In this document: in pieces, positions 34,218 through 43,115 of the stretch | Layout: every line of letters begins with the position of its first letter | Numbering within the stretch: position 1 is the first letter of the stretch | NCBI GenBank assembly: GCA_029550685.1 | Contig: JAKPGY010000212.1 | Coordinates: 1-64,000 of the forward strand | Direction: 5' to 3' | Length of the DNA: 64,000 nt | Origin: Bacillota bacterium | GTDB taxonomy: Bacteria > Bacillota > Syntrophomonadia > Syntrophomonadales > Syntrophomonadaceae | Notes under the pieces: model-generated | What the model was told of the DNA's origin: nothing | The model's input: only the letters and a program-made list of their open reading frames with translations | Databases searched by the model: none | Translations under genes and position numbers: made by a program

Positions 34218-34958
34218 ATGTGGTTTTATATATTAATTGGTGTATTCTTAATCGTCATGGGGTTGTTGGTTCATGTATTTAAATGGTATTTCCTAATCTC
34301 AGGCTATAACACCATGTCAAAAGAGAAGAAGGCAAAGGTTAACACAGAAGGACTTGGCCGTCTGATAGGGATGTATTCCTATGTCAATGGCGGTGTTTTC
34401 ATAGTTTTGGGTGTTCTGCATGCTTTGGATTTAAAACAATTTATGACGCCAGCCATTGTATTTTTTTGTATTTCCACATTTTACTTATTGATAAAGGCTC
34501 AAAAGTATGATGGGAATATTTATGATGAAAATGGAAAACTACGAAAGGGTGCATGGAAGCAATTAGTTTTGCCTCGGGGCATTATTGTTGTCACCTTAAT
34601 CGTTGTAGCCGTTTTGATGTTTTTTTCATCCCAACCAACAAAGGTGACTATTCTTGAAGATGGAATACAAATTCACGGTATGTATGGTGATGTCTATACA
34701 TGGGATTCTATTGAGGCTGTCAAATTGATGGAAGAATTACCTGTTATCGAAAGACGTACCAACGGTTCAGCCCTGGGTCCAAACTTGAAGGGACACTTCA
34801 GGACAAAAGAACTGGGTTCAGTGAAGTTGTTTGTTAATACCCAAAAGCCCCCTTTTATTTACCTTGAAACAGGTGACGGGATTACCATCTTTAATATGGA
34901 GAATGCAGATGAAACCCAAGAAATTTTCAGAGAAATTTTAAGGCAAAGAGAAAAATAG
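34218..34958 (+). CDS. DUF3784-type membrane protein with PH-like C-terminus
   Basis: A 246-residue protein. The first 145 residues hold about four membrane segments; the first includes [13 protein letters not shown], typical of DUF3784 proteins. The C-terminal ~100 residues look like a small beta-rich PH-like domain ([20 protein letters not shown], and later [15 protein letters not shown]). Function unknown. GGAGG precedes the ATG. It is followed by a REP-like palindrome and then a convergent araC-like gene. Confidence 0.7.
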   Translation: MWFYILIGVFLIVMGLLVHVFKWYFLISGYNTMSKEKKAKVNTEGLGRLIGMYSYVNGGVFIVLGVLHALDLKQFMTPAIVFFCISTFYLLIKAQKYDGNIYDENGKLRKGAWKQLVLPRGIIVVTLIVVAVLMFFSSQPTKVTILEDGIQIHGMYGDVYTWDSIEAVKLMEELPVIERRTNGSALGPNLKGHFRTKELGSVKLFVNTQKPPFIYLETGDGITIFNMENADETQEIFREILRQREK

Positions 34959-34973
34959 GGCCAGGCGTCAGGG

Positions 34974-35000
34974 GTGTCAGGAGGACAGGGCTGTTGACAC
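34974..35000. repeat. REP-like palindrome, copy 2
   Basis: A 27-bp unit with arms GTGTCA and TGACAC and core GGAGGACAGGGCTGT. It has the same length and outer arms as 32570-32596. It lies between convergent genes, the usual place for REP elements. Confidence 0.5.
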
Positions 35001-35055
35001 TCCCTTTGCCCGGCCTGATTGTCGGAGCCACGTTGAGTAGCCGTGGGGGGTGATA

Positions 35056-35934
35056 TTAGCTTTTCTTCCGAACAGGAATCCAAATTTCACTATAAGCATA
35101 ATCTTTTTTATGTTTATCCATTTTAGTAAAAGAAAAATGAGGGGCATTGATTACTTCGTAACCGGAAGAGGGTAACCATTCCGAATATATTTTTGCCATT
35201 GTATTCTGTAAGGTTGATGGAAATGGCCCTTCATTTGGAAATACTGCCCAGGTGTAGGCTTCCACAGGCACTTTCTCAAGTTTTTCACTAACCTGATTTT
35301 CGGTTGTTAAAACACCTATCAGGTGCGTTAAATATCCTTCTTCCTTTAAGAAATTAAAGTCAGCATCATAGGAAGCATTGACAATTTCATAAGGCTCTAT
35401 ATTTTGAAGAGAATGCATTTCTTCTCTTTGTTCGTCCGTTATACTTTCTGCAAGCTTTACAATCTCGTTATTAACACCTTCAAATTGCATTGGAACACGT
35501 TTACTTACACCTACTAAATTAAATGCCGGTTTGTCCACAATTCTAAATTCCATGGAAATTCCTCCCTTGACGGTTATTACGAAGGAAAGCTTGGGAAACG
35601 ATTTACTTATGCCTTTTTTTATTGCTTCTGAGGGTAAGAACCCGCTCCATTTTTTAAATGCCCGGGTAAAGCCGTCCAAGGACTGATAACCATATTTCAA
35701 AGCAACATCCGTTACTTTTTCTCCGTGTAATAAATCCTTATTAGCTTCCGATAGTTTTCTGTTTTTTATATATTCACTGAGCGTCATCCCTGAAAGATAA
35801 AAAAATATCTTTCTAAAGTGATAGTCAGAAACTCCGGCATACTTAGAAATTATTTCAAGAGATAGATCGCCGGTTAAATTATCTTCAATATAGTCAATCA
35901 CATCGTTTAATTCCTTTAGCATTATCTCCCTCAT
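35056..35934 (-). CDS. AraC-family regulator with GyrI-like effector domain
   Basis: This 292-residue protein has an N-terminal AraC/XylS double HTH (about 1-105; LSLEIISKYAGVSDYHFRKI and VTDVALKYGYQSLDGFTRAF) and a C-terminal GyrI-like/SOUL small-molecule domain (about 125-290; FRIVDKPAFNLVGVSKRVPM, ending AYSEIWIPVRKKS). This layout is that of Rob/MarA-like multidrug or lipid-stress regulators of Firmicutes. No efflux gene is adjacent. It is followed on its own strand by a REP-like repeat. Confidence 0.9.
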   Translation of the reverse strand: MREIMLKELNDVIDYIEDNLTGDLSLEIISKYAGVSDYHFRKIFFYLSGMTLSEYIKNRKLSEANKDLLHGEKVTDVALKYGYQSLDGFTRAFKKWSGFLPSEAIKKGISKSFPKLSFVITVKGGISMEFRIVDKPAFNLVGVSKRVPMQFEGVNNEIVKLAESITDEQREEMHSLQNIEPYEIVNASYDADFNFLKEEGYLTHLIGVLTTENQVSEKLEKVPVEAYTWAVFPNEGPFPSTLQNTMAKIYSEWLPSSGYEVINAPHFSFTKMDKHKKDYAYSEIWIPVRKKS

Positions 35935-36129
35935 TCCTCTTTTTCATATCTATAATATTACCAGAGCTAATTAAGCAAAACTCGACTTTTTTATCTCAAT
36001 AAATATCGAATCATATATTACCACGTGGCCGTCGCCAGGAAAGATGCCAGGCAATAATTTATTGAAGCGGGAAAATCCCTCAATAACCATTGACGATAAC
36101 CTGCGTTTTACTGTACAATGGGCGTGAAC

Positions 36130-36224
36130 AAAGGCGTTCATCAAATAATGTGAATCCCAGTTAAAAAACCGGTTTTGCCGCCGGTTGGTTAGCTGGTCAC
36201 ATTATGTGATGTGCGCCTTTTTTT
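36130..36224 (+). terminator. Long interrupted hairpin with T-tail ahead of purF (leader terminator/attenuator)
   Basis: AAAGGCG-TTCATCAAATAATGTGA (36130-36153) pairs with TCACATTATGTGATGTGCGCCTTT (36197-36220) with few mismatches. An inner stem AACCGG/CCGGTT lies at its top and seven T follow. It is about 120 bp upstream of purF. A 90-base stem is longer than a plain terminator needs, so an attenuator or leader RNA is possible. No match to the purine riboswitch core was seen. Confidence 0.6.
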
Positions 36225-36342
36225 ATGATAACAGTCCCGCTATAAAGTAGGGCTGAAAGAGAATACCGTCCGGCTGTCATATTGAATAACAAAGTTTTTG
36301 TATATTTGCCGCAAAGAAGCGGTGGCGGAAGGGAGCCTGAAA

Positions 36343-37761
36343 ATGATGAGAATTAGCGGAAAACCCCATGAGGAGTGCGCCGTGTTTGGTGTCAGCACTC
36401 TGGGGGACGAAGCGGCAGGCATTACCTATAACGGTTTGCTCTCGCTCCAGCATCGCGGTCAGGAGAGCGCGGGCATTGCCGTAACCCTGGGAGGCAAAAT
36501 CAATTATTACAAAAATGTAGGCCTTGTCAATGAGGTGTTTTCAAGTAGGGTACTTAAGAAGTTGCCCAGGGGTAAAATTGCCGTGGGCCACACCCGCTAT
36601 TCAACTACCGGCGGGAACACCATTGAAAATGCCGGCCCTGTGATCACGGAATATCTTACTGGTCGCATTGCCACGGCGCACAATGGTAATGTTACAAACG
36701 CCCGGGAGATAAGAAGGGAACTAAAGGGACTTGGTCTTAACTTTAACTCAACCAGCGACAGCGAAGTTGTTTCCTCCCTTATCGCCTATCATATCACCCG
36801 GGAGCAGGACACGCTGCGGGGCATCATCAAGGCGGGAGGGTACCTGCAGGGGGCCTTTTCCCTTGTGATTGCCAGCAGCGAAAACAAGCTGCTTGCCATG
36901 CGTGATCCGAACGGATACCGGCCTCTCTGTATAGGCAAAAGCGCCCTGGGTACTGCTGTGGCTTCGGAAAGCTGCGCCCTGGAAGCCTGCGGGTTTGACT
37001 TTATCCGGGACGTACAACCCGGCGAGGTGGTTGTCATTGAAACCGGCGACATAACCTATGAGGAGACTGTGCTTACGGGCAGGCAGGAAGGCGCAGGTTT
37101 CTGCATCTTCGAGTATGTGTATTTTGCCAGGCCAGATTCGGTTATAGACGGGCTTAGTGTATATGAGGCCCGGTTTAACATGGGCGTTGCCCTGGCCGAG
37201 GAATATCCGGTGGCTGCGGACGTGGTCTGCGGTGTTCCCGATTCCGGTCTTGAAGCAGCCGTGGGATACAGCGCCAAAAGCGGGATACCGCTTTCGCCCG
37301 GTTTTGTGAAGAACCGCTACATCGGCAGAAGCTTTATCTACCCAACGCAGGATCTGCGCGATAGCGCCGTGCGGCTCAAGCTTAACCCGTTATCGGCCAA
37401 TATCAGCGGCAAGCGGGTTGTGCTGGTGGATGATTCCATTGTGCGGGGCACTACCAGCGTGAGGATCGTCAGGAGTCTGAAAAATGCCGGCGCCAAAGAA
37501 GTTCACATGAGAATATCCTCGCCTCCCTTCCGCTATACATGCCACTATGGGACGGATATTGACAGCCCGGAAAACCTGATTGCCAACAAGATGAGCCTGG
37601 AGGAAATTTGCGCTCAAATCGGAGCTGACAGCCTGGGCTATATCAGCATGGAGGGACTTAAGAAGGCTTGCGCCAGGTGCAGGTTATCCTTTTGCACAGC
37701 CTGCTTTACAGGTCATAAATTCGCGCAGACGGGTAAAAAGCTAGACCTGGAGGAGGAATAG
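36343..37761 (+). CDS. purF: Amidophosphoribosyltransferase PurF
   Basis: This enzyme makes 5-phosphoribosylamine from PRPP and glutamine, the first committed step of purine synthesis. The start at 36343 (GAAGGGAG upstream) gives 472 residues. A short propeptide precedes the N-terminal nucleophile Cys in EECAVFGV. The glutaminase domain carries HRGQESAGIA and GHTRYSTTG; the PRPP site is VVLVDDSIVRGTTS. Cysteines in FCIFEY, RYTCHYG and FCTACFTG fit the Fe-S-containing Bacillus-type enzyme. It is clustered with carAB, not with other pur genes. Confidence 0.96.
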   Translation: MMRISGKPHEECAVFGVSTLGDEAAGITYNGLLSLQHRGQESAGIAVTLGGKINYYKNVGLVNEVFSSRVLKKLPRGKIAVGHTRYSTTGGNTIENAGPVITEYLTGRIATAHNGNVTNAREIRRELKGLGLNFNSTSDSEVVSSLIAYHITREQDTLRGIIKAGGYLQGAFSLVIASSENKLLAMRDPNGYRPLCIGKSALGTAVASESCALEACGFDFIRDVQPGEVVVIETGDITYEETVLTGRQEGAGFCIFEYVYFARPDSVIDGLSVYEARFNMGVALAEEYPVAADVVCGVPDSGLEAAVGYSAKSGIPLSPGFVKNRYIGRSFIYPTQDLRDSAVRLKLNPLSANISGKRVVLVDDSIVRGTTSVRIVRSLKNAGAKEVHMRISSPPFRYTCHYGTDIDSPENLIANKMSLEEICAQIGADSLGYISMEGLKKACARCRLSFCTACFTGHKFAQTGKKLDLEEE

Positions 37762-37764
37762 CGG

Positions 37765-38850
37765 ATGGGCGGATTGCATTTGATTCTGGAAAACGGCATG
37801 GTTTTTGAGGGGCAAAGCTTTGGCAGCGAGGGTGATGTGACGGGTGAAATTGTTTTTACAACCGGTATGACCGGGTATTTGGAGACCCTCACCGACCAGA
37901 GCTACCATGGGCAAATAGTCCTCCAAACCTTCCCCCTCATCGGTAACTACGGCATCATTCCCTCTGATTTTGAAAGCAGCTCTGTGGGTCCGCTGGCCTA
38001 TATCGTAAAAACACCCTGCCAGTCCCCCTCCAACTTCCGCAGTGAGGGTACTCTTGACCGTTTTTTGAAGGAGAAGGGGGTTGTGGGGCTTTACGGTATC
38101 GACACGAGGGCGCTTACAAGAATCATCAGGGAGCACGGTGTGATGAACGGCAGGATCACAAAAACAACGCCGCTCGAAGTTTCCCTTGAAGAAATCCGCT
38201 CTTACAGAATAAAAAACGCCGTGCCAAATGTTTCCTGTGCCAAACCGGCCCTTCACAAAGGGGATGGGTCAAAATACACGGTTGCCCTGTTTGATTTTGG
38301 TCTGAAGGAAAATATCAAACGCGAGCTCTTAAAGCGCGGCTGTGATGTATGGGTACTCCCCTGGGATACTTCTCCAGAGGCAGTGGTGGGGCTGGAGGTG
38401 GACGGTATTGTCCTCTCCAACGGCCCCGGAGATCCGGCCGACAATATCAAGATTATTCAAAACCTGAGAATCCTCATGCAGACAGGAATCCCTATTTTCG
38501 GAATCTGTCTCGGCCATCAGTTGCTGGCACTGGCCAGCGGGTTTAAGACGCACAAGCTCAAATACGGGCACCGCGGAGCCAATCAGCCGGTGAAAGACTT
38601 AATGAGCGGGCGGGTTTATATCAGCAGTCAAAACCACGGGTATGCTGTGACCCGGGAGAGCATCGACAAGCGCATTGCCGCCGAGTGGTTTGTCAATGTC
38701 AACGACCTGACCTGCGAGGGGCTGTGGTACAAACACATCCCGGCCTTCTCTGTGCAGTTCCATCCCGAGGCCTGCGGGGGGCCGCTGGACACCGCGTTCT
38801 TGTTTGACTTATTCCTAGAGCGTCTGGGGGAAAGAAAGCATGCCGCTTGA
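37765..38850 (+). CDS. carA: Carbamoyl-phosphate synthase small subunit CarA
   Basis: This 361-residue glutaminase subunit feeds ammonia to CarB. The N-terminal CPSase_sm domain contains GDVTGEIVFTTGMTGYLETL. The C-terminal class I amidotransferase has the nucleophile in FGICLGHQLLALA and the His-Glu pair in FHPEACGG. It starts 3 bp after the purF stop and overlaps carB by 11 bp, so all three are one operon with coupled translation. Confidence 0.96.
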   Translation: MGGLHLILENGMVFEGQSFGSEGDVTGEIVFTTGMTGYLETLTDQSYHGQIVLQTFPLIGNYGIIPSDFESSSVGPLAYIVKTPCQSPSNFRSEGTLDRFLKEKGVVGLYGIDTRALTRIIREHGVMNGRITKTTPLEVSLEEIRSYRIKNAVPNVSCAKPALHKGDGSKYTVALFDFGLKENIKRELLKRGCDVWVLPWDTSPEAVVGLEVDGIVLSNGPGDPADNIKIIQNLRILMQTGIPIFGICLGHQLLALASGFKTHKLKYGHRGANQPVKDLMSGRVYISSQNHGYAVTRESIDKRIAAEWFVNVNDLTCEGLWYKHIPAFSVQFHPEACGGPLDTAFLFDLFLERLGERKHAA

Positions 38851-41800
38851 TAAAATCATCAAAAAGGTTTTGGTCATTGGTTCAGGGCCGATTGTGATCG
38901 GCCAGGCGGCAGAGTTTGATTACGCAGGCACGCAGGCCTGCCGGGTACTGCGGGAAGACGGCATCGAAATCGTGCTGGTAAACTCCAACCCCGCCACCAT
39001 CATGACCGACAGGAATATCGCGGACAAAATCTATATCGAGCCTCTAACCCTTACAACCATCAAGCGGATTATTGAGAAGGAGCTTCCCGACAGCATTTTG
39101 TCCGGACTGGGCGGTCAGACGGCTCTGACCCTCTGCATGCAGCTTGCCCGGGAGGGCTTCCTGGATAGGATGAATGTACGGCTCCTGGGCAGCACACCCA
39201 GGGCCATCGACAGGGCTGAGGACAGGCAGTTATTCAAGGAAACCATGCAGCAAATCGGGCAGCCGGTGGTTCCCTCGGTTACTGCCACAAGTGTTGATGA
39301 AGCACTTGACTTTGCGGGCGAAACAGGTTACCCGGTCATTGTACGGCCGGCCTTTACGCTGGGCGGCAGCGGCGGCGGTATTGCCCGAAGCCGGGAGGAG
39401 CTTTTAGAGATCGCCCGTGGGGGTCTGGCACTGTCCCCCATTAACCAGATAATTGTGGAGAAATCAGTAGCCGGCTGGAAGGAAATTGAGTTTGAGGTCA
39501 TGCGGGACCGGGCGGGCAACGCAATTACCGTTTGCTCAATGGAGAACTTTGACCCGGTGGGCGTGCATACAGGCGACAGCATTGTAATTGCCCCGGCTGT
39601 CACCCTGTCCGATAAGGAATACCAAATGCTGCGCAAGGCGGCGCTGGACATAATTCAGGCCCTGGAGGTCGAGGGCGGCTGCAACTGCCAGTTTGCGCTT
39701 CATCCCCACAGTTTTGAGTATGCCGTTATTGAGGTCAACCCCCGGGTGTCGCGTTCTTCTGCTCTGGCCAGCAAGGCGACCGGGTACCCCATTGCCAAGG
39801 TGGCAACTAAAATTGCCATTGGCTACACACTGGAGGAAATTGTTAACGAAGTTACAGGCAGCACCTTTGCGGCCTTTGAACCGGCGCTTGATTATGTGGC
39901 GGTTAAGCTCCCCAAATGGCCCTTTGACAAGTTTGTCTACGCCAAAAGGGATTTGGGCACCCAGATGAAGTCCACCGGCGAGGTCATGGCCATTGCGGAC
40001 ACATTCGAGGCAGCGCTCCTGAAGGCTGTGCGCGGCGCTGAAATCGGGCTGGACAGACTTGCCCTGCCCCGCTTGCAAGCCAGGACCGATGAAGAGATCC
40101 GGGCCTTGCTCCAAACAGTTACCGACGAGCGGCTGTTTGTGCTGTATGAAGCCCTGCGGCGCGGCATGAGCATGGATGAAGTGCACCGGATCACCGGGGT
40201 CGACCGCTGGTTCTTGCACGGTTTGAGAAACATTGAGTCCATTGGATGGGAAAATGCTCAAAAGCCGCTGGTCTATAAAATGGTGGACACCTGCGGCGGC
40301 GAGTTTGCTGCAAAAACACCCTACTTTTATTCAATTCGCAACGGCACTGAAAATGAAGCCCTGCCCTTTATCGAGAAATCCAGAAAGCCGCGGATCGTGG
40401 TGCTGGGCAGCGGGCCAATCCGCATCGGACAGGGTATTGAGTTTGACTACGCCTGCGTCCACTGTGTCTGGACGCTGAAAAAGCTGGGCTATGAGGTGGT
40501 TGTCATCAACAACAACCCGGAAACGGTGTCCACGGACTTTGACACCGGCGACCGGCTGTACTTTGAACCGCTCTGCCTCGATGATGTAATAAGCATCGTT
40601 GAAATTGAAAAGCCTGTGGGTGTTGTGGTAGCCTTTGGCGGCGGCACCGCCATCAAGCTGACCAAAAAGCTGCATGAGCGCGGTGTAAAAATTATCGGCA
40701 CGCCGGCAGACAGCGTCGACATCTGCGAGGACAGGGAAAGGTTCGATGCCTTGCTTGCCGAACTCGGTATCCCGCGGCCGCCCGGACTCTGCGTGATGAG
40801 CGTAGACGGGGCGCTGGCGGCAGCAGAGAAGCTCGGTTACCCAGTACTCCTGCGCCCCTCCTATGTGCTGGGCGGGCAGAATATGATTATCGCCTTTGAG
40901 CCTGCGGACATCCGGGAATACATGGAGATCATCCTGCGGCAGAAGCAGGATAACCCGGTGCTGGTTGACAAGTACCTGCCGGGGCGGGAGATCGAAGTGG
41001 ATGCCATCTGTGACGGTGTGGATGTGTTGATCCCCGGCATTATGGAGCATGTTGAACGCACGGGCATTCATTCGGGGGACAGCATTGCCGTCTATCCGGC
41101 CGTAAATATCGAGGATGAACTGGCGGAGCGGATCTTCGAGGTTACAAAAAAACTGTGCCTGGCTCTCTGCGTCAAGGGTCTTATCAATATCCAGTATGTC
41201 CTTTATCAAAACCAGGTTTATGTCATCGAGGTCAATCCCCGGGCGTCGCGGACAGTGCCCTACATCAGCAAGGTTACGGGGGTGCCCATGTGCGAGCTGG
41301 CCACCCGCGTCAGCGTGGGTGAGCGGCTATCAGACCTTGGTTATGGTTCCGGCATTGCGAAAATCCCGCCCTATGTAGCAGCCAAGGTCCCTGTCTTCTC
41401 TTTTGAAAAACTCGCCGGCGTGGACACCCACCTGGGGCCTGAGATGAAATCCACCGGCGAGGTGCTGGGAATTGGTAAAAACCTTGAGGAAGCGTTGTAT
41501 AAAGGACTTGTGGCGGCAGGCTATAAACTCAGAAAACAGGGCGGCGTTCTGATCACCGTGCGGGACAGCGATAAGCCGGAGATTATCCCTGTTGCCGAAA
41601 AGCTTTCTAAGTGCGGGTTTACGCTTTACGCCACCAGCGGTACGGCAAGGTTTCTCAGAAGTAAAGGCTTTGCGGTGCAGGCGGTGGGGAAAATCCATGA
41701 ATGTGTGCCCAATAACACAGCATCCCTGCTGGAGAGCGGTAAAATCAGCTATGTCATCTCCACTTCGACCAGGGGCAGGGACCCTGCCTCCGACGGTGTT

Positions 41801-42784
41801 AAATTACGCAGAAAGGCGTGCTCGCTGGGGATACCCTGCCTGACCTCGGTAGATACGGCAAACGCGCTGGCCGACTGCCTGCTTTCCGGGTACAGCGAGA
41901 TCAACACCGAGCTTATAGATATCAACAATTTGAGGGGCGAGCGCTTGAAACTGAAGTTTACCAAAATGCAGGGGTGCGGCAACGATTACATCTTTATCAA
42001 CTGTTTAGATTTTGAAATTAACTTTCCGGAATCGCTGTCCGTGTTCCTTTCCGACCGGCACTACGGCGTAGGCGGCGACGGCATCGTTCTGATCATGCGC
42101 TCCGGTGTGGCTGACGCTAAGATGCGGATGTTCAACCTTGACGGCAGCGAGGGAAAAATGTGCGGCAATGCCATCCGCTGCGTTGCAAAGTATTTGTACG
42201 ATAACAGAATTGTGCGCAAACTGGATATGTCGATTGAAACACTCTCCGGCATCAAAAAATTGAAGCTTTATACCAAAAATGGGGTGGCGTCAGCAGTTCG
42301 GGTGGACATGGGCCGGGCAGAGCTTCGCCCGGACCTGATCCCGGTTAAGCTTCCCGGTGACAGTGTTGTGGCAAGGCCGGTAACAGTGGGCGGCAAAGAA
42401 TATGCCATCACCTGCGTATCCTTGGGCAATCCCCACTGTGTCATTTTTTGTGAAGATGTTGACAGGCTAAACCTGGCGGAAATCGGTCCGCTGTTTGAAA
42501 ATAACGCGCTGTTCCCCGACAGGGTGAATACCGAATTTGTGGAAATTATGGACAGAAACTATCTGAAAATGCGGGTTTGGGAGCGCGGCAGCGGCGAAAC
42601 GCTGGCCTGCGGTACGGGTGCGTGTGCCTCTGCTGTGGCGGCAGTGCTCTGCGGGCACGCGGATAAGGATACCGACATCAGGGTTAAGCTACCCGGTGGC
42701 GAACTTACCGTTCGTTATAACGGGGATACTGTGTTTATGACCGGCGAGTGTAAGAAGGTATTTGAAGGTGTTGTGGAAATATAA
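38840..42784 (+). CDS. CarB-DapF fusion: carbamoyl-phosphate synthase large subunit joined to diaminopimelate epimerase
   Basis: One uninterrupted 1314-codon frame. Residues 1 to about 1035 are CarB: two ATP-grasp halves (IVIGQAAEFDYAGTQACRVL at the start, IRIGQGIEFDYACVHC at the second half) and an allosteric MGS domain ending INTELIDINNLRG. Residues from about 1036 are DapF, which converts LL- to meso-diaminopimelate for lysine and peptidoglycan: FTKMQGCGNDYIF, first catalytic Cys in KMCGNAIRC, second in ACGTGACAS. There is no stop between them. An in-frame TTG at 41945 with GAGGGG seven bases upstream could also start DapF alone. A sequencing error hiding a stop cannot be excluded, but both domains look intact. 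Confidence 0.9.
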   Translation: MPLDKIIKKVLVIGSGPIVIGQAAEFDYAGTQACRVLREDGIEIVLVNSNPATIMTDRNIADKIYIEPLTLTTIKRIIEKELPDSILSGLGGQTALTLCMQLAREGFLDRMNVRLLGSTPRAIDRAEDRQLFKETMQQIGQPVVPSVTATSVDEALDFAGETGYPVIVRPAFTLGGSGGGIARSREELLEIARGGLALSPINQIIVEKSVAGWKEIEFEVMRDRAGNAITVCSMENFDPVGVHTGDSIVIAPAVTLSDKEYQMLRKAALDIIQALEVEGGCNCQFALHPHSFEYAVIEVNPRVSRSSALASKATGYPIAKVATKIAIGYTLEEIVNEVTGSTFAAFEPALDYVAVKLPKWPFDKFVYAKRDLGTQMKSTGEVMAIADTFEAALLKAVRGAEIGLDRLALPRLQARTDEEIRALLQTVTDERLFVLYEALRRGMSMDEVHRITGVDRWFLHGLRNIESIGWENAQKPLVYKMVDTCGGEFAAKTPYFYSIRNGTENEALPFIEKSRKPRIVVLGSGPIRIGQGIEFDYACVHCVWTLKKLGYEVVVINNNPETVSTDFDTGDRLYFEPLCLDDVISIVEIEKPVGVVVAFGGGTAIKLTKKLHERGVKIIGTPADSVDICEDRERFDALLAELGIPRPPGLCVMSVDGALAAAEKLGYPVLLRPSYVLGGQNMIIAFEPADIREYMEIILRQKQDNPVLVDKYLPGREIEVDAICDGVDVLIPGIMEHVERTGIHSGDSIAVYPAVNIEDELAERIFEVTKKLCLALCVKGLINIQYVLYQNQVYVIEVNPRASRTVPYISKVTGVPMCELATRVSVGERLSDLGYGSGIAKIPPYVAAKVPVFSFEKLAGVDTHLGPEMKSTGEVLGIGKNLEEALYKGLVAAGYKLRKQGGVLITVRDSDKPEIIPVAEKLSKCGFTLYATSGTARFLRSKGFAVQAVGKIHECVPNNTASLLESGKISYVISTSTRGRDPASDGVKLRRKACSLGIPCLTSVDTANALADCLLSGYSEINTELIDINNLRGERLKLKFTKMQGCGNDYIFINCLDFEINFPESLSVFLSDRHYGVGGDGIVLIMRSGVADAKMRMFNLDGSEGKMCGNAIRCVAKYLYDNRIVRKLDMSIETLSGIKKLKLYTKNGVASAVRVDMGRAELRPDLIPVKLPGDSVVARPVTVGGKEYAITCVSLGNPHCVIFCEDVDRLNLAEIGPLFENNALFPDRVNTEFVEIMDRNYLKMRVWERGSGETLACGTGACASAVAAVLCGHADKDTDIRVKLPGGELTVRYNGDTVFMTGECKKVFEGVVEI

Positions 42785-43025
42785 ACGGGCTTGGGCTTGT
42801 AAGCCTGGGGTCAGGCTTGAAAAATACACTGGTTATTAGTATGATTACTCCTGGTGGCAAACTATGGCGAGGAAAAACGGATACATTATCCAGAACAGAA
42901 GCCTGTAACATGCAGTGTTTCAAAGGTAAGGACCGTGAAATAAAAAATTTTATTGTGAATTTTTATAGTAAAATAAATCCATAGCTTGTCACAAGATACA
43001 TCTTGGCAGGGCAAGGGGACGGGTT

Positions 43026-43106
43026 ATGTGCAGGAAATTACCTGGAAATTTGCAGGATTATGTGGATGGTACAAGCCTGAGCCCTTTGTCTCCGAAGGAG
43101 ATTTGA
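43026..43106 (+). CDS. Possible 26-residue leader peptide ahead of the MFS gene
   Basis: ATG 43026, with AGGGGA upstream, opens a 26-codon frame (MCRKLPGNLQDYVDG...SPKEI) ending 9 bp before the transporter start. Its end contains TCTCC-GAA-GGAGA, a small hairpin next to the transporter ribosome site AAGGAA. This arrangement resembles translational attenuators of efflux genes. The rest of 42785-43115 is AT-rich with nothing visible. Coding status is uncertain. Confidence 0.3.
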   Translation: MCRKLPGNLQDYVDGTSLSPLSPKEI

Positions 43107-43115
43107 AGGAAATAA

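Noticed and set aside
36000-36342. Purine riboswitch before purF
   Set aside because: The conserved purine-aptamer loop sequences are absent; only a long hairpin with T-tail is visible.
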